A stretch of 24,288 nt of DNA. Source: Akkermansia sp. Its GTDB lineage: Bacteria > Verrucomicrobiota > Verrucomicrobiia > Verrucomicrobiales > Akkermansiaceae. The position numbers and the translations under genes were made by a program. Shown here piece after piece: positions 16,481 to 24,123 of the stretch; the first letter of the stretch is position 1; every line of letters begins with the position of its first letter. The notes beneath the pieces are model-generated. The model ran no database searches and had not been told where the DNA came from. It worked only from the letters and a program-made list of their open reading frames with translations. The stretch spans positions 1 through 24,288 of the forward strand of contig JAIFNK010000100.1 in the NCBI GenBank assembly GCA_020047775.1. The letters are read 5' to 3'.

Positions 16481-17170
16481 ATGAATGCAGCCATGTCAAT
16501 CTTGCGACTCGCCGCCGGCCTTTTTGGATTCGTCCTCACGGGGTGCACCGTCGGGAAAATCGCCACCTCCGCTCCTACCAGCCCGTTTCTTGCCGTGACC
16601 GGCGCGGACACCTCCGGGAGGATTGCGCGGCTTCCATTCGATCACTCGTGGAGATCGCCGAAGGCGGAGGCCGGTAAATATAGGAACATCGTGATCCGGC
16701 CGGTTTCTATCAACTGGCTCCGCAAGGAACAATGGGGCGAGAGCGAGAGTCCGCTGGTGCCGGACCGCAAACGCTACATGAAACAGTGCGGCGTGCTTGC
16801 CAGCTACTGGACAAAGTCGCTGAGAAAGGCGTTCTCCTCGCCGCTTTGCAGTTATTACATTACTGAAAACACCTCCCAGCCCGGCACCTTGATCCTGGAA
16901 GTCGCGCTCACCGAGGTCACCTTCGGAAGTGCTCCGTCCGGGCTCGGTAGCATGGCCTTCGAGGCCCGCGTGAAAGACGCGGCCACCGGCAAGTATGCAG
17001 CGACGACGGCGGACCGGCGCGCGACGGTTTCAAAAATCGCCAATTTCAACGAGAAGACCCTCATCCGGGCCAACCAGGAAATCCTCGATGAGTGGTCACA
17101 GCAACTGATGGAAGTCTCGAACAAAGAGCTGTTCCCCACGGTGAGGAGTTCCATTTTCACTCCGTTCTGA
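16481..17170 (+). CDS. Lipoprotein, DUF3313-like
   Basis: This 229-aa protein has a type II signal peptide: a hydrophobic stretch (LRLAAGLFGFV) ends in the lipobox LTGC with C22 as the lipidated residue, so it is probably anchored in a membrane facing the periplasm. The mature part has KYRNIVIRPVSINWL (near 66-80), a Tyr/Lys-rich helix around 97-115, and TLILEVALTEVTFGSAPSGLG followed by FEARVKDAATGKY, which resembles the DUF3313 family, whose function is unknown. The ATG at 16481 has a purine run GGAAGGGGGG ending about ten bases upstream; the ATG at 16493 would also keep the lipobox. A 94-base gap separates it from the operon, so it is probably transcribed separately. Confidence 0.7.
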   Translation: MNAAMSILRLAAGLFGFVLTGCTVGKIATSAPTSPFLAVTGADTSGRIARLPFDHSWRSPKAEAGKYRNIVIRPVSINWLRKEQWGESESPLVPDRKRYMKQCGVLASYWTKSLRKAFSSPLCSYYITENTSQPGTLILEVALTEVTFGSAPSGLGSMAFEARVKDAATGKYAATTADRRATVSKIANFNEKTLIRANQEILDEWSQQLMEVSNKELFPTVRSSIFTPF

Positions 17171-17175
17171 TTCGA

Positions 17176-17190
17176 GGGCCGAAGGGGCCC
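17176..17190 (+). other. GC-rich hairpin after the lipoprotein gene
   Basis: GGGCC (17176-17180) pairs with GGCCC (17186-17190) around a 5-base loop, five bases after the stop codon. It lacks a following T-run, so it could stabilise the 3' end or contribute to termination, but it does not meet the standard of an intrinsic terminator. Confidence 0.3.
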
Positions 17191-17280
17191 GCCGGATGGT
17201 CGCCAGCGCGGGGAATGCGCAGGATTTGCGAAGAATCCGCAAGCAATTGAAGTTTTCGATCCGGTGGATCGGCCGTAGGG

Positions 17281-17303
17281 TTTTCCCTGTCCGGGTGGGA
17301 AAA
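17281..17303. promoter_or_regulatory. Inverted repeat TTTTCCC...GGGAAAA upstream of pfkA
   Basis: TTTTCCC (17281-17287) is exactly complementary to GGGAAAA (17297-17303) across a 9-base spacer, 44 bases upstream of the phosphofructokinase start. It could be a dyad operator or a leader hairpin. No regulator can be named from the sequence. Confidence 0.35.
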
Positions 17304-17318
17304 TCTTCTCGTTTCGCG

Positions 17319-17332
17319 GATGATTTATCATC
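17319..17332. promoter_or_regulatory. Palindrome GATGAT-TT-ATCATC before pfkA
   Basis: Two perfect 6-base arms surround a 2-base centre, and the element ends 15 bases before the pfkA ATG. Its position suggests an operator, or a structure controlling ribosome access, since no Shine-Dalgarno sequence is visible there. The function is inferred from position only. Confidence 0.35.
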
Positions 17333-17347
17333 AGCCAATTTTCCAAC

Positions 17348-18682
17348 ATGAATGCCATTTCAGTCACCGTCGAAGATCTGAATATCTGCAATCTCGGGCC
17401 ACGTGAAATTTCCTCACCCGGGTGGAAGCGCGACTTCGCGGCGGAAGGCACCGGATGGCATTCGGACGGTGACCGCATCCTGCTCAACGACCACATCAAA
17501 TCCGTCTCCGTCGCGATGCGGGATGGGGGTGAGCCGCCCACGCTTGAACTCGCCGGCCCGCGGCACGAGATTTTCTTCAATCCGGCGGATACCTGCTGCG
17601 CCATCGTCACTTGCGGCGGACTTTGCCCGGGCATCAACGATGTCATCCGCGCCATCGTCATGCAGGCCTACTATGTCTATGGCGTGCGGCGGATTATTGG
17701 GATTCAGTATGGATACGAGGGGCTGGATCCGGCCCATGGGCACAAACCCATCGAGCTGACTCCCGACGACGTGAGGAACATCCCCTACTTCGGGGGCTCG
17801 TTCCTCGGCTCGTCCCGCGGGCGGAAGGATACCAAAGTGATGGTGAACCGGCTTGAAGCGTTAGGGGTGAACATGCTGTTTGTCATCGGTGGTGACGGCT
17901 CGCAGCGCGGGGCGCACGATATTTACGAGGAAGTCCAGCGCCGTGGCGGCCGGATCGCGATCGTCGGCGTGCCCAAGACTATCGACAACGACCTGATGTT
18001 CATGGACCGCAGCTTTGGCTATCAGACTGCTTTCGCCGCGGCATTTCACGCGGTCACCGCCGCGCACACCGAATCCCGGGGCGCCCGCAACGGCATGGGT
18101 CTGGTGAAACTGATGGGGCGGGATTCCGGCTTCATCGCCTGTTCCGCCGCGCTCGCCACCGGCGAGGCGAACGTCGTGCTCATTCCCGAGGTGCCTTTCG
18201 CCCTCGAGGGTCCTAACGGGCTGTTGGAAATCCTCGATCAGCGTCTGGTAACCCGCGGGCACGCGGTGGTGATCGTGGCGGAAGGAGCCGGGCAGGACCT
18301 CATTCCCGCGACCGAGTCCGCGACGGACGCGTCCGGCAACAAGCTCCACGCGGACATCGGGGTTTTCCTCAAGGAGCGGATCTGCCGACATTTCCGCGAG
18401 AAAGAGATCGAGCTGAACCTCAAATACATCGACCCGAGTTATTTGATCCGCAGTGTCCCGGCCGCACCGGAAGACCGGATTTTCTGTTTGAATCTCGGCC
18501 GCCACGCCGTTCACGCCGGAATGGCGGGGAAGACCGGCATGGTTGTCGCCCGGTGGCATCAGCGCTTCGTCCATCTGCCGATGAACCTCGTCACCCGCGG
18601 TCGCCGCAAGGTGGATCCGAACGGCGACTTGTGGCGTTCCGTGGTCGAGGCCACCGGCCAGCCGGCAAGGATGGGCCGGTGA
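17348..18682 (+). CDS. pfkA: 6-phosphofructokinase, long (clade X-like) type
   Basis: This 444-aa protein has the PFK core: TCGGLCPGINDVIRA (88-102), GGSFLGSSRG (149-158), the nucleotide-site motif GGDGS (181-185), the catalytic PKTIDND (209-215) and MGRDSGF (256-262). It phosphorylates fructose 6-phosphate to the 1,6-bisphosphate in glycolysis. GGDG with glycine at the second position after GG is the ATP-type residue, whereas the lysine in PKTIDND is typical of pyrophosphate enzymes; the combination marks the long ATP-dependent group that includes trypanosomal and Treponema TP0108-like enzymes. ATP use is therefore likely but not proven. The N-terminal extension of about 80 residues agrees with this group. 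The ATG at 17348 has no Shine-Dalgarno site, and two dyad elements lie just upstream. Confidence 0.9.
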   Translation: MNAISVTVEDLNICNLGPREISSPGWKRDFAAEGTGWHSDGDRILLNDHIKSVSVAMRDGGEPPTLELAGPRHEIFFNPADTCCAIVTCGGLCPGINDVIRAIVMQAYYVYGVRRIIGIQYGYEGLDPAHGHKPIELTPDDVRNIPYFGGSFLGSSRGRKDTKVMVNRLEALGVNMLFVIGGDGSQRGAHDIYEEVQRRGGRIAIVGVPKTIDNDLMFMDRSFGYQTAFAAAFHAVTAAHTESRGARNGMGLVKLMGRDSGFIACSAALATGEANVVLIPEVPFALEGPNGLLEILDQRLVTRGHAVVIVAEGAGQDLIPATESATDASGNKLHADIGVFLKERICRHFREKEIELNLKYIDPSYLIRSVPAAPEDRIFCLNLGRHAVHAGMAGKTGMVVARWHQRFVHLPMNLVTRGRRKVDPNGDLWRSVVEATGQPARMGR

Positions 18683-18759
18683 ATCCGCTTGATGGCTAAC
18701 GGGTGAATCGGGCGCATGCCATCATGTTCATTTCGGTCGTCGATTGAATGTCTAAAGTC

Positions 18760-18788
18760 GCGACAAACCCGCGGATTGAAAATACACT
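18760..18788 (+). promoter_or_regulatory. Candidate promoter for the copper ATPase gene
   Basis: GCGACA (18760-18765) and TACACT (18783-18788) each match four of six consensus positions with an exact 17-base spacer. They lie about 90 bases upstream of the chosen ATG. No clear MerR- or CsoR-type dyad was found in the 196-base gap, so metal control is only presumed. Confidence 0.28.
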
Positions 18789-18878
18789 GCTGCGAGTCCG
18801 GCGCGGGTGCGTTTGCCCGGATATCTGAAGACATTGATCCATCACGCGGACTCACCGGAGCCGCCGAAAACCAATACC

Positions 18879-21332
18879 ATGACCCAGGATCCCATTTGTG
18901 GAATGACGGTGGACGAGACCACCGCGATCAGCGCGTCCCGGGATGGCCGGACCGCTTATTTTTGCTGCGAACACTGCCGGGAGAAATTCCTTTCCCAAGC
19001 CGCGCCATCGCCAGCGGGGGGGAGCTGTTGCGGCGGCAAGCCAAAGGCACCGGCGCCACCGGCCTGTTGTGGCGGGAAATCCCACGCCCACGCCGCGGTG
19101 ACCCCCGCTGCGACGGCCAAATACTTCTGCCCGATGTGTGCGGGCGTGGAGTCGGAGAAACCCGGCGACTGTCCGAAGTGCGGCATGGCGCTTGAGAGGA
19201 ACCCCGCTTGGAAATCCACCGCCAAGACGATTTACACCTGCCCCATGCATCCCGAGGTGCGGCAGGATCATCCCGGCGACTGCCCGAAGTGCGGCATGGC
19301 GCTGGAACCGGAAGCCATCGCTGATGATGAAAACGGCGAACTGGTGGATATGACGCGGCGCTTGTGGTTCGCCGCCGCGCTCAGCCTGCCGGTGTTTCTG
19401 CTAGCGATGGCGCATTTCATCCCGGGGCTTGGCTCGCAGTCCTGGGCGGCGGGGGATGCCTCGCGCTGGATCCAGTTTCTTCTAACCACACCGGTGGTGC
19501 TCTGGGCCGGCTGGCCGTTTTTCCGCCGGGGCTGGCGCTCGCTGGTGAGCGGCCACTTGAATATGTTCACCTTGATTTCCATCGGCGTCGGTGCGGCCTA
19601 TCTGTTCAGCGTCGTGGCCATGCTCGCGCCCGGGCTGTTTCCCCACACCATGCGGCACGGGGGTCATGTCGCCATCTATTTCGAGGCCGCCGCCGTGATC
19701 ATCGTGCTGGTGATCCTCGGCCAGGTGCTGGAACTCCGCGCCCACAGCCGCACTGGCAGCGCCATCAAGGCACTGCTCAATCTCGCTCCGCCCACCGCCC
19801 GGCAGGTCGTGCCAGGTGGTGACAACATCGTCCAGCTCGGCCAGGTGAAAGTAGGCGACTGGTTGCGCGTGGTTCCCGGCGACAAGATTCCGGTCGATGG
19901 CGTGTTAGTGGAAGGTCACTCCAGCGTCGGGGAATCCATGATCACCGGCGAGCCGGTGCCGGTAGAGAAATCCACGGGCGATCCCGTCACCGCCGGCACC
20001 GTCAATGGCACCGGCAGCTTCGTGATGCGCGCCGAGCGGGTGGGAGATGATACGCTGCTAGGCCAGATCGTCAAAATGGTCGCGGAGGCCCAGCGCAGCC
20101 GCGCGCCCATCCAGGGGCTGGCCGACCGCGTCGCCGGCATCTTCGTGCCGACGGTGTTAGTCGTTTCCGTGCTCACTTTCATCCTCTGGATGTGGCTCGG
20201 GCCAGAGCCGAAACTCGCCTATGCCATCGTCAACGCGGTGGCCGTGTTGATCATCGCCTGCCCGTGCGCCCTCGGCCTCGCGACACCCATGTCCATCATG
20301 GTCGGCATCGGCCGCGGCGCGTTGGAAGGCGTGTTGGTGAAAAACGCGGAAGCGCTCGAACGCCTCGAAAAAATCACCACCCTCGTCGTCGATAAAACCG
20401 GCACCCTCACCGAGGGGCGGCCCAAGCTCAGCGATGTCCTGCCAGCCGATGGTTTTGCTCCTAACGATTTCCTTCGCCTCGCCGCTTCGCTGGAGCAAAA
20501 CAGCGAGCACCCGCTCGCCGCCGCCATCGTGCAGGGCGCGAAGGAGCGGGAAATCCCGCTCGAAACCGTCACTGGATTCCGCTCGGTCACCGGCGGCGGG
20601 GTGGTTGGCACCGTCGCCGGGCGCGCGGTGATGATCGGCAAGCCGGACTTTCTCAGAAACGAATCCATCACCGGCATGGAGTCGCTGGAAGCCGCCGCCG
20701 TGAAGCTCCAGGAGGAGGGAAAAACCGCCATGTTTGTCGCCATCGACGGGAAGCCCGCAGGCATTCTCGCGGTCGCGGACCCGATCAAAGCCACCACCGC
20801 CCGGGCGATCGAGGAACTCCAGGAGCTTGGCATCAAGCTCGTCATGCTCACCGGCGACAACTCCCGCACTGCCGCTGCCGTCGCGAAACAACTCGGCATC
20901 GACGATGTGCAGGCGGAAATCGAACCGGCCGGAAAAGTCGCCCACATCAAGAAACTCCGCGCGGAAGGAAACCAAGTGGCCATGGCCGGCGACGGCATCA
21001 ACGACGCCCCGGCCCTCAGTGAGGCGGAAGTCGGCATCGCCATGGGCACCGGCACGGACGTGGCCATGGAGAGCGCGGGCATCACCCTGGTGAGAGGCGA
21101 CCTCCGCGGCATCGCGCAGGCCATCCGCCTCAGCCGCGCGACGATGCGGAACATCCGGCAGAACCTGTTTTTCGCCTTCCTTTACAACGCGCTCGGCATC
21201 CCGGTGGCGGCGGGTTTGCTCTATCCGTTTTTCGGGCTGCTGCTCAGCCCCATCCTCGCCGGTGCCGCCATGAGCCTCAGCTCCGTGTCCGTCATCAGCA
21301 ACGCCCTGCGCCTGCGGAGTGCAAAACTGTGA
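18879..21332 (+). CDS. copA: Copper-transporting P1B-type ATPase with YHS and heavy-metal-binding domains
   Basis: The frame extends to a GTG at 18807, but the ATG at 18879 is preferred because it places the YHS domain ([16 protein letters not shown]) at residues 4-37. A Cys-rich linker follows with CCGG twice (50-53, 63-66) and a His-Ala stretch. Two heavy-metal-binding modules, YFCPMCAGV...[10 protein letters not shown] (82-106) and YTCPMHPEV...[12 protein letters not shown] (119-145), replace the usual HMA (GMTCxxC) domains. The ATPase core has TGEPVP (356-361), the membrane CPC ion site (461-463), DKTGT with the phosphorylated Asp (505-509), a SEHPLA histidine-proline motif, MLTGDN and [13 protein letters not shown] with [16 protein letters not shown] at the C-terminus indicates Cu(I) export from the cytoplasm. 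Length is 817 aa. Silver co-transport is possible. Confidence 0.93.
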   Translation: MTQDPICGMTVDETTAISASRDGRTAYFCCEHCREKFLSQAAPSPAGGSCCGGKPKAPAPPACCGGKSHAHAAVTPAATAKYFCPMCAGVESEKPGDCPKCGMALERNPAWKSTAKTIYTCPMHPEVRQDHPGDCPKCGMALEPEAIADDENGELVDMTRRLWFAAALSLPVFLLAMAHFIPGLGSQSWAAGDASRWIQFLLTTPVVLWAGWPFFRRGWRSLVSGHLNMFTLISIGVGAAYLFSVVAMLAPGLFPHTMRHGGHVAIYFEAAAVIIVLVILGQVLELRAHSRTGSAIKALLNLAPPTARQVVPGGDNIVQLGQVKVGDWLRVVPGDKIPVDGVLVEGHSSVGESMITGEPVPVEKSTGDPVTAGTVNGTGSFVMRAERVGDDTLLGQIVKMVAEAQRSRAPIQGLADRVAGIFVPTVLVVSVLTFILWMWLGPEPKLAYAIVNAVAVLIIACPCALGLATPMSIMVGIGRGALEGVLVKNAEALERLEKITTLVVDKTGTLTEGRPKLSDVLPADGFAPNDFLRLAASLEQNSEHPLAAAIVQGAKEREIPLETVTGFRSVTGGGVVGTVAGRAVMIGKPDFLRNESITGMESLEAAAVKLQEEGKTAMFVAIDGKPAGILAVADPIKATTARAIEELQELGIKLVMLTGDNSRTAAAVAKQLGIDDVQAEIEPAGKVAHIKKLRAEGNQVAMAGDGINDAPALSEAEVGIAMGTGTDVAMESAGITLVRGDLRGIAQAIRLSRATMRNIRQNLFFAFLYNALGIPVAAGLLYPFFGLLLSPILAGAAMSLSSVSVISNALRLRSAKL

Positions 21333-21383
21333 GGTGCCCGAAAATCCGGTTGAAGCCACGCGTTCCCTGAGGCATTGAAGGGG

Positions 21384-22025
21384 ATGGAAGCGAACGACCG
21401 CGGCGGCGAACTCTCTCAGCCCACTCAAAACCCGCTGCTGCGGGCGGTTGAGAATCTCGCCTTGAACATCCCCGGTTCCACCGAGCCCCTGAGCGCGAAT
21501 CCCCGGAAACGCGCCGCCGAAATCGTGCGGGTCGCGGGGATCAAGGCCGGTGCCCTGTCCGCCACCTTCGCGCTGCCACCCGGCCCGGCCGGGATGCTCA
21601 CGGTCATTCCGGATCTGATCAAAGTCTGGCAAATCCAGCAGCAGATGGTGGCCGACGTCGCGGCGTGTTTCGGGAAATCCTCCCAACTGAACCGGCAGAT
21701 GATGGTTTACTGTCTCTTCCGCCATGGCGCGGCGATGCTTCTGCGCGATGTGGCCGCCCGCGTCGGCGAGCGCGTCATTGTCAAACAAGCCAGCCTGCGC
21801 GTCATCCAACAGACCTTGCGGAAAATCGGCATCCACGTCACCCAGCAGGCCGTGGGCAAGACGCTTTCCCGCTGGCTGCCGGTCGTCGGCCCCCTCCTCA
21901 TCGGCGGTTATTCGCTGATGGACACGCGCAAGGTGGGGAAAACCGCCATCGACGCTTTCAGCCGTGATATTGAGATCGAGCCGGGGGATGACGTCATCGA
22001 CGTGGTGGCGACAGTCACCACGTGA
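21384..22025 (+). CDS. EcsC-like protein
   Basis: The frame begins with a TTG at 21375, but the ATG at 21384 (213 aa) is preferred; GAAGGGG directly before it is too close to serve as a good ribosome site. The protein has alternating helices: a moderately hydrophobic, Pro/Gly-rich segment ATFALPPGPAGMLTVIPDLI (residues about 53-72), a helix WQIQQQMVADVAACFG, and WLPVVGPLLIGGYSLMDTRKVGKTAIDAF near the C-terminus. This pattern resembles EcsC-family proteins, which are small helical proteins of unclear, possibly membrane-associated function. It follows copA by 51 bases with no terminator between, so it may share a transcript. Its stop is 26 bases from the convergent frr stop. Confidence 0.6.
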   Translation: MEANDRGGELSQPTQNPLLRAVENLALNIPGSTEPLSANPRKRAAEIVRVAGIKAGALSATFALPPGPAGMLTVIPDLIKVWQIQQQMVADVAACFGKSSQLNRQMMVYCLFRHGAAMLLRDVAARVGERVIVKQASLRVIQQTLRKIGIHVTQQAVGKTLSRWLPVVGPLLIGGYSLMDTRKVGKTAIDAFSRDIEIEPGDDVIDVVATVTT

Positions 22026-22051
22026 CGTTCCGTCCGGCGATTCCCGTTAGG

Positions 22052-22618
22052 TCACACTTTCATCAAATCCGCCTCCTTGGCGACGGCGGACTCGTCGATT
22101 TTTTTGGTGTATTTGTTCGTGAGATCCTGGACTTCTTTTTCGAAGACCTTCTGGCCATCTTCGGTGATGACGTTGTCGGCCTTCATTTTTTTGGCGGCGT
22201 CCATGCCGTCCTTGCGGGCGGCGCGGAGGCGGACTTTCGCTTCTTCGGCGAGTTGTTTGATCATCTTCACCATGTCGCGCCGGCGCTCCTCGGAGAGTTC
22301 GGGGATGGGCACGCGGATGGAGCGGTCGGCGGCGGCGGGGTTGAGGCCGAGCTTGCACTCGCGGATGGCGCGCTCGATGTCGCGGGTGGTGGCGGGGTCG
22401 AATGGCTGGACCACGAGCATGCGTGGTTCGGGCGAGTTGATGATGGCGAGGCTCTTGAGCTTGGAAACGGCGCCGTAGGCGTGCACGAGCACGTCGAGGT
22501 TTTCGATCAAGGCCGGGCTGGCCTTGCCGGTGCGCACGCCGGCGAACTCGTGGATGAGATAGTCGACGCATTTGTTCATCGCGTCTTCGACTTCGAAAAT
22601 GGCTTCTTCTGGGTCCAT
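22052..22618 (-). CDS. frr: Ribosome recycling factor
   Basis: This 188-aa protein matches ribosome recycling factor in length and sequence. It contains GVRTGKASPALIENLDVLVHAYG (near 27-49), PFDPATTRDIERAIRECKLGLNP (72-94), IRVPIPELSEERRRDMVKMIKQLAEEAKVRLRAAR (101-135) and the C-terminal helix VQDLTNKYTKKIDE. With EF-G it splits the post-termination ribosome into subunits in the cytoplasm. It lies 36 bases downstream of pyrH on the same strand, a conserved pair in bacteria. The start ATG at 22618 gives an N-terminus of usual length. A word repeat fills the gap to pyrH. No intrinsic terminator is visible after the stop, which faces the EcsC-like gene. Confidence 0.97.
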   Translation of the reverse strand: MDPEEAIFEVEDAMNKCVDYLIHEFAGVRTGKASPALIENLDVLVHAYGAVSKLKSLAIINSPEPRMLVVQPFDPATTRDIERAIRECKLGLNPAAADRSIRVPIPELSEERRRDMVKMIKQLAEEAKVRLRAARKDGMDAAKKMKADNVITEDGQKVFEKEVQDLTNKYTKKIDESAVAKEADLMKV

Positions 22619-22621
22619 GGG

Positions 22622-22656
22622 GGAATCTAGGATTGGAGATTTGAAATTTGAAATTT
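22622..22656. repeat. Word repeat with TTTGAAA units between pyrH and frr
   Basis: TTTGAAA occurs twice in tandem (22640-22646 and 22647-22653) and is followed by TTT that runs into the pyrH stop codon. The minus-strand reading, AAATTTCAAATTTCAAATCTCCAATC in two parts, resembles dispersed intergenic repeats I recall from Verrucomicrobiota and Planctomycetota. That resemblance is from memory and untested. Confidence 0.5.
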
Positions 22657-23392
22657 ACTCGCCGTGCACGAGCGTGCCGATGGGCCGTCCGCGGAGGGCG
22701 TGGGAGAGGTTTCCGTGCGGGGCGAGGTCGAAGACGATGATCGGCACGTGGTTGTCCATGCACAGGCTGAAGGCGGTGGCGTCCATCACGCTGAGGCGCT
22801 TGGAGAGGCACTCCTGGAAGGTGACGGTCTCGTAGCGGACGGCATCCGGATTGGAGCGGGGGTCGCTGTTATAAACGCCGTCCACCTGGGTGGCCTTGAG
22901 GATCACGTCGGCCCCCATTTCACTGGCGCGGAGGGCGGCGGTGGTGTCGGTGGAGAAGAACGGGTTGCCGGTGCCGGCGGCAAAAATGACGACGCGGCCT
23001 TCGTCGAGCTGGCGCTCGGCTTTGCGGCGGATGAAGGTTTCCGCGACGTTTTTCATCTCGATGGCGGACTGGACGACGCAGGAGACACCGTGGTGTTCGA
23101 GCGCGCCTTCCAGCGCAAGCGCGTTCATGACGGTGGCGAGCATGCCGACGTAATCGGCGGTGGCGCGGTCCATCCCACGGGCGGAGGCACTCGCTCCGCG
23201 CCAGAAATTTCCGCCGCCGACGACGATGCCGAGCTGGAGTCCCTCGTGCACGGCCTCGCGGATTTCGAGGGCGATGCGATCAACGATTTCCGGCGAAATA
23301 TTGTCACGCGATCCGGGTCCACGGAGGGCTTCGCCACTGAGTTTGAGAATAGCGCGCTTGAACGGACGGGGATCTTTGGGTGGGTTGGGCAT
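22655..23392 (-). CDS. pyrH: UMP kinase
   Basis: The protein phosphorylates UMP to UDP with ATP in pyrimidine synthesis, in the cytoplasm. Motifs of the bacterial amino-acid-kinase-type UMP kinase are present: KLSGEALRG near the N-terminus, [10 protein letters not shown], the [16 protein letters not shown] helix with [15 protein letters not shown] after it, and [13 protein letters not shown] near the C-terminus. The frame extends upstream to a TTG at 23416, but the ATG at 23392 (245 aa) gives a normal family length and is preferred; neither has a strong ribosome site. It is followed by frr as usual, but the preceding genes rpsB and tsf are not on this side; a secreted protein of unknown function lies upstream instead. 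Confidence 0.96.
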   Translation of the reverse strand: MPNPPKDPRPFKRAILKLSGEALRGPGSRDNISPEIVDRIALEIREAVHEGLQLGIVVGGGNFWRGASASARGMDRATADYVGMLATVMNALALEGALEHHGVSCVVQSAIEMKNVAETFIRRKAERQLDEGRVVIFAAGTGNPFFSTDTTAALRASEMGADVILKATQVDGVYNSDPRSNPDAVRYETVTFQECLSKRLSVMDATAFSLCMDNHVPIIVFDLAPHGNLSHALRGRPIGTLVHGE

Positions 23393-23455
23393 ACGTGATT
23401 GGGGCTGACGGATCAAAGCGGAATCCTGCCCCTGTTGAAAAGGGAAAACACCGGA

Positions 23456-24019
23456 TCAATTTGCCGCCGGCTCCTCGGGGATGGTGAACTTCGTTCCGAG
23501 GTCGCGAAGGCTGGCTTTTGCGTCGTCGGTCCCTTCGATCAAGATGGAGACGGACAATGGCTGGGTCTGGGGACGCTGATAGTCCTCAAGCGTTTTTTTC
23601 ACGGCGATGATGGCGAGTTTCAGGATCTGGCGGGTGGTCAGATCGACGTCGGCGGGGATCGCAAGCTGGGCGACGTCGAGTTTCACGGTGAGCACGTTGT
23701 TGATGATTTCCGCGGTGATCCCGATATTGCAGAGCACGAGCAGGTTGGTTTCCTGCACCTTGTAGTTCGGGTTGTTGGTCGGGATCAAATGCGGGCTGCG
23801 GATGGCGTCCACCAGCACTTCAGGGAAGGCACCGGTCAGCGCCATCGGGCGAGGCATCACCGATGCCTGGAGCGCCTCGCCGATGTCGGAGGCCGCGCCG
23901 TCGCCGTCGGTTCCGTGCAGGCTGAGGGGCTCGAAAACCGGGACGATGGTGATGGTGGAGGCCGAGGCGATGACGCCCGCGAAGCCGGCGAGAATCAGGG
24001 AAAGCAGCAGGGTTCTCAT
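23456..24019 (-). CDS. Secreted protein of unknown function
   Basis: I do not recognise a family for this 187-aa protein. It has a clear signal peptide (MRTLLLSLILAGFAGVIASAS, residues 1-21), so it is exported. The mature part has a Pro-containing segment (EALQASVMPRPMALTGAFPEVLVDAI) and then alternating strands and helices: TNLLVLCNIGITAEIINNVLTVKLDVAQLAIPADVDL, and ILKLAIIAVKKTLEDYQRP. No catalytic motif, lipobox or second membrane helix is seen. It is encoded 63 bases upstream of pyrH on the same strand, so it may be cotranscribed with pyrH-frr, and is divergent from kdsD. The ATG at 24019 is chosen because it begins the signal peptide. Confidence 0.7.
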   Translation of the reverse strand: MRTLLLSLILAGFAGVIASASTITIVPVFEPLSLHGTDGDGAASDIGEALQASVMPRPMALTGAFPEVLVDAIRSPHLIPTNNPNYKVQETNLLVLCNIGITAEIINNVLTVKLDVAQLAIPADVDLTTRQILKLAIIAVKKTLEDYQRPQTQPLSVSILIEGTDDAKASLRDLGTKFTIPEEPAAN

Positions 24020-24123
24020 GGGAGAATCCTGGAGGCCTCGGGGGCGGATGGCGAGGGGAAAGGATGGTGCGAGGAATTGCCGCGACGCTTGCCAATCACC
24101 GGCTCCCGGGGTTGTGATGGGCC

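Noticed and set aside
20157..21836. Long minus-strand open frame (559 codons) opposite copA and the EcsC-like gene
   Set aside because: The plus strand encodes conserved P-type ATPase motifs over the same bases. The antisense translation is low-complexity, rich in Asp, Gly and His as expected from a GC-rich shadow frame, and it runs across two genes.
22026..22051. Bidirectional terminator between the EcsC-like gene and frr
   Set aside because: The 26-base convergent gap contains no stem followed by a T-run on either strand.
22047..22811. Minus-strand frame of 254 codons across frr and the end of pyrH
   Set aside because: It is an Arg/Pro/His-rich out-of-frame reading of two conserved genes and of the word repeat between them.
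22664..23398. Plus-strand frame of 244 codons over pyrH
   Set aside because: It lies fully antisense to a conserved UMP kinase and has a shadow-type composition rich in Gly, Val, Asp and Glu.
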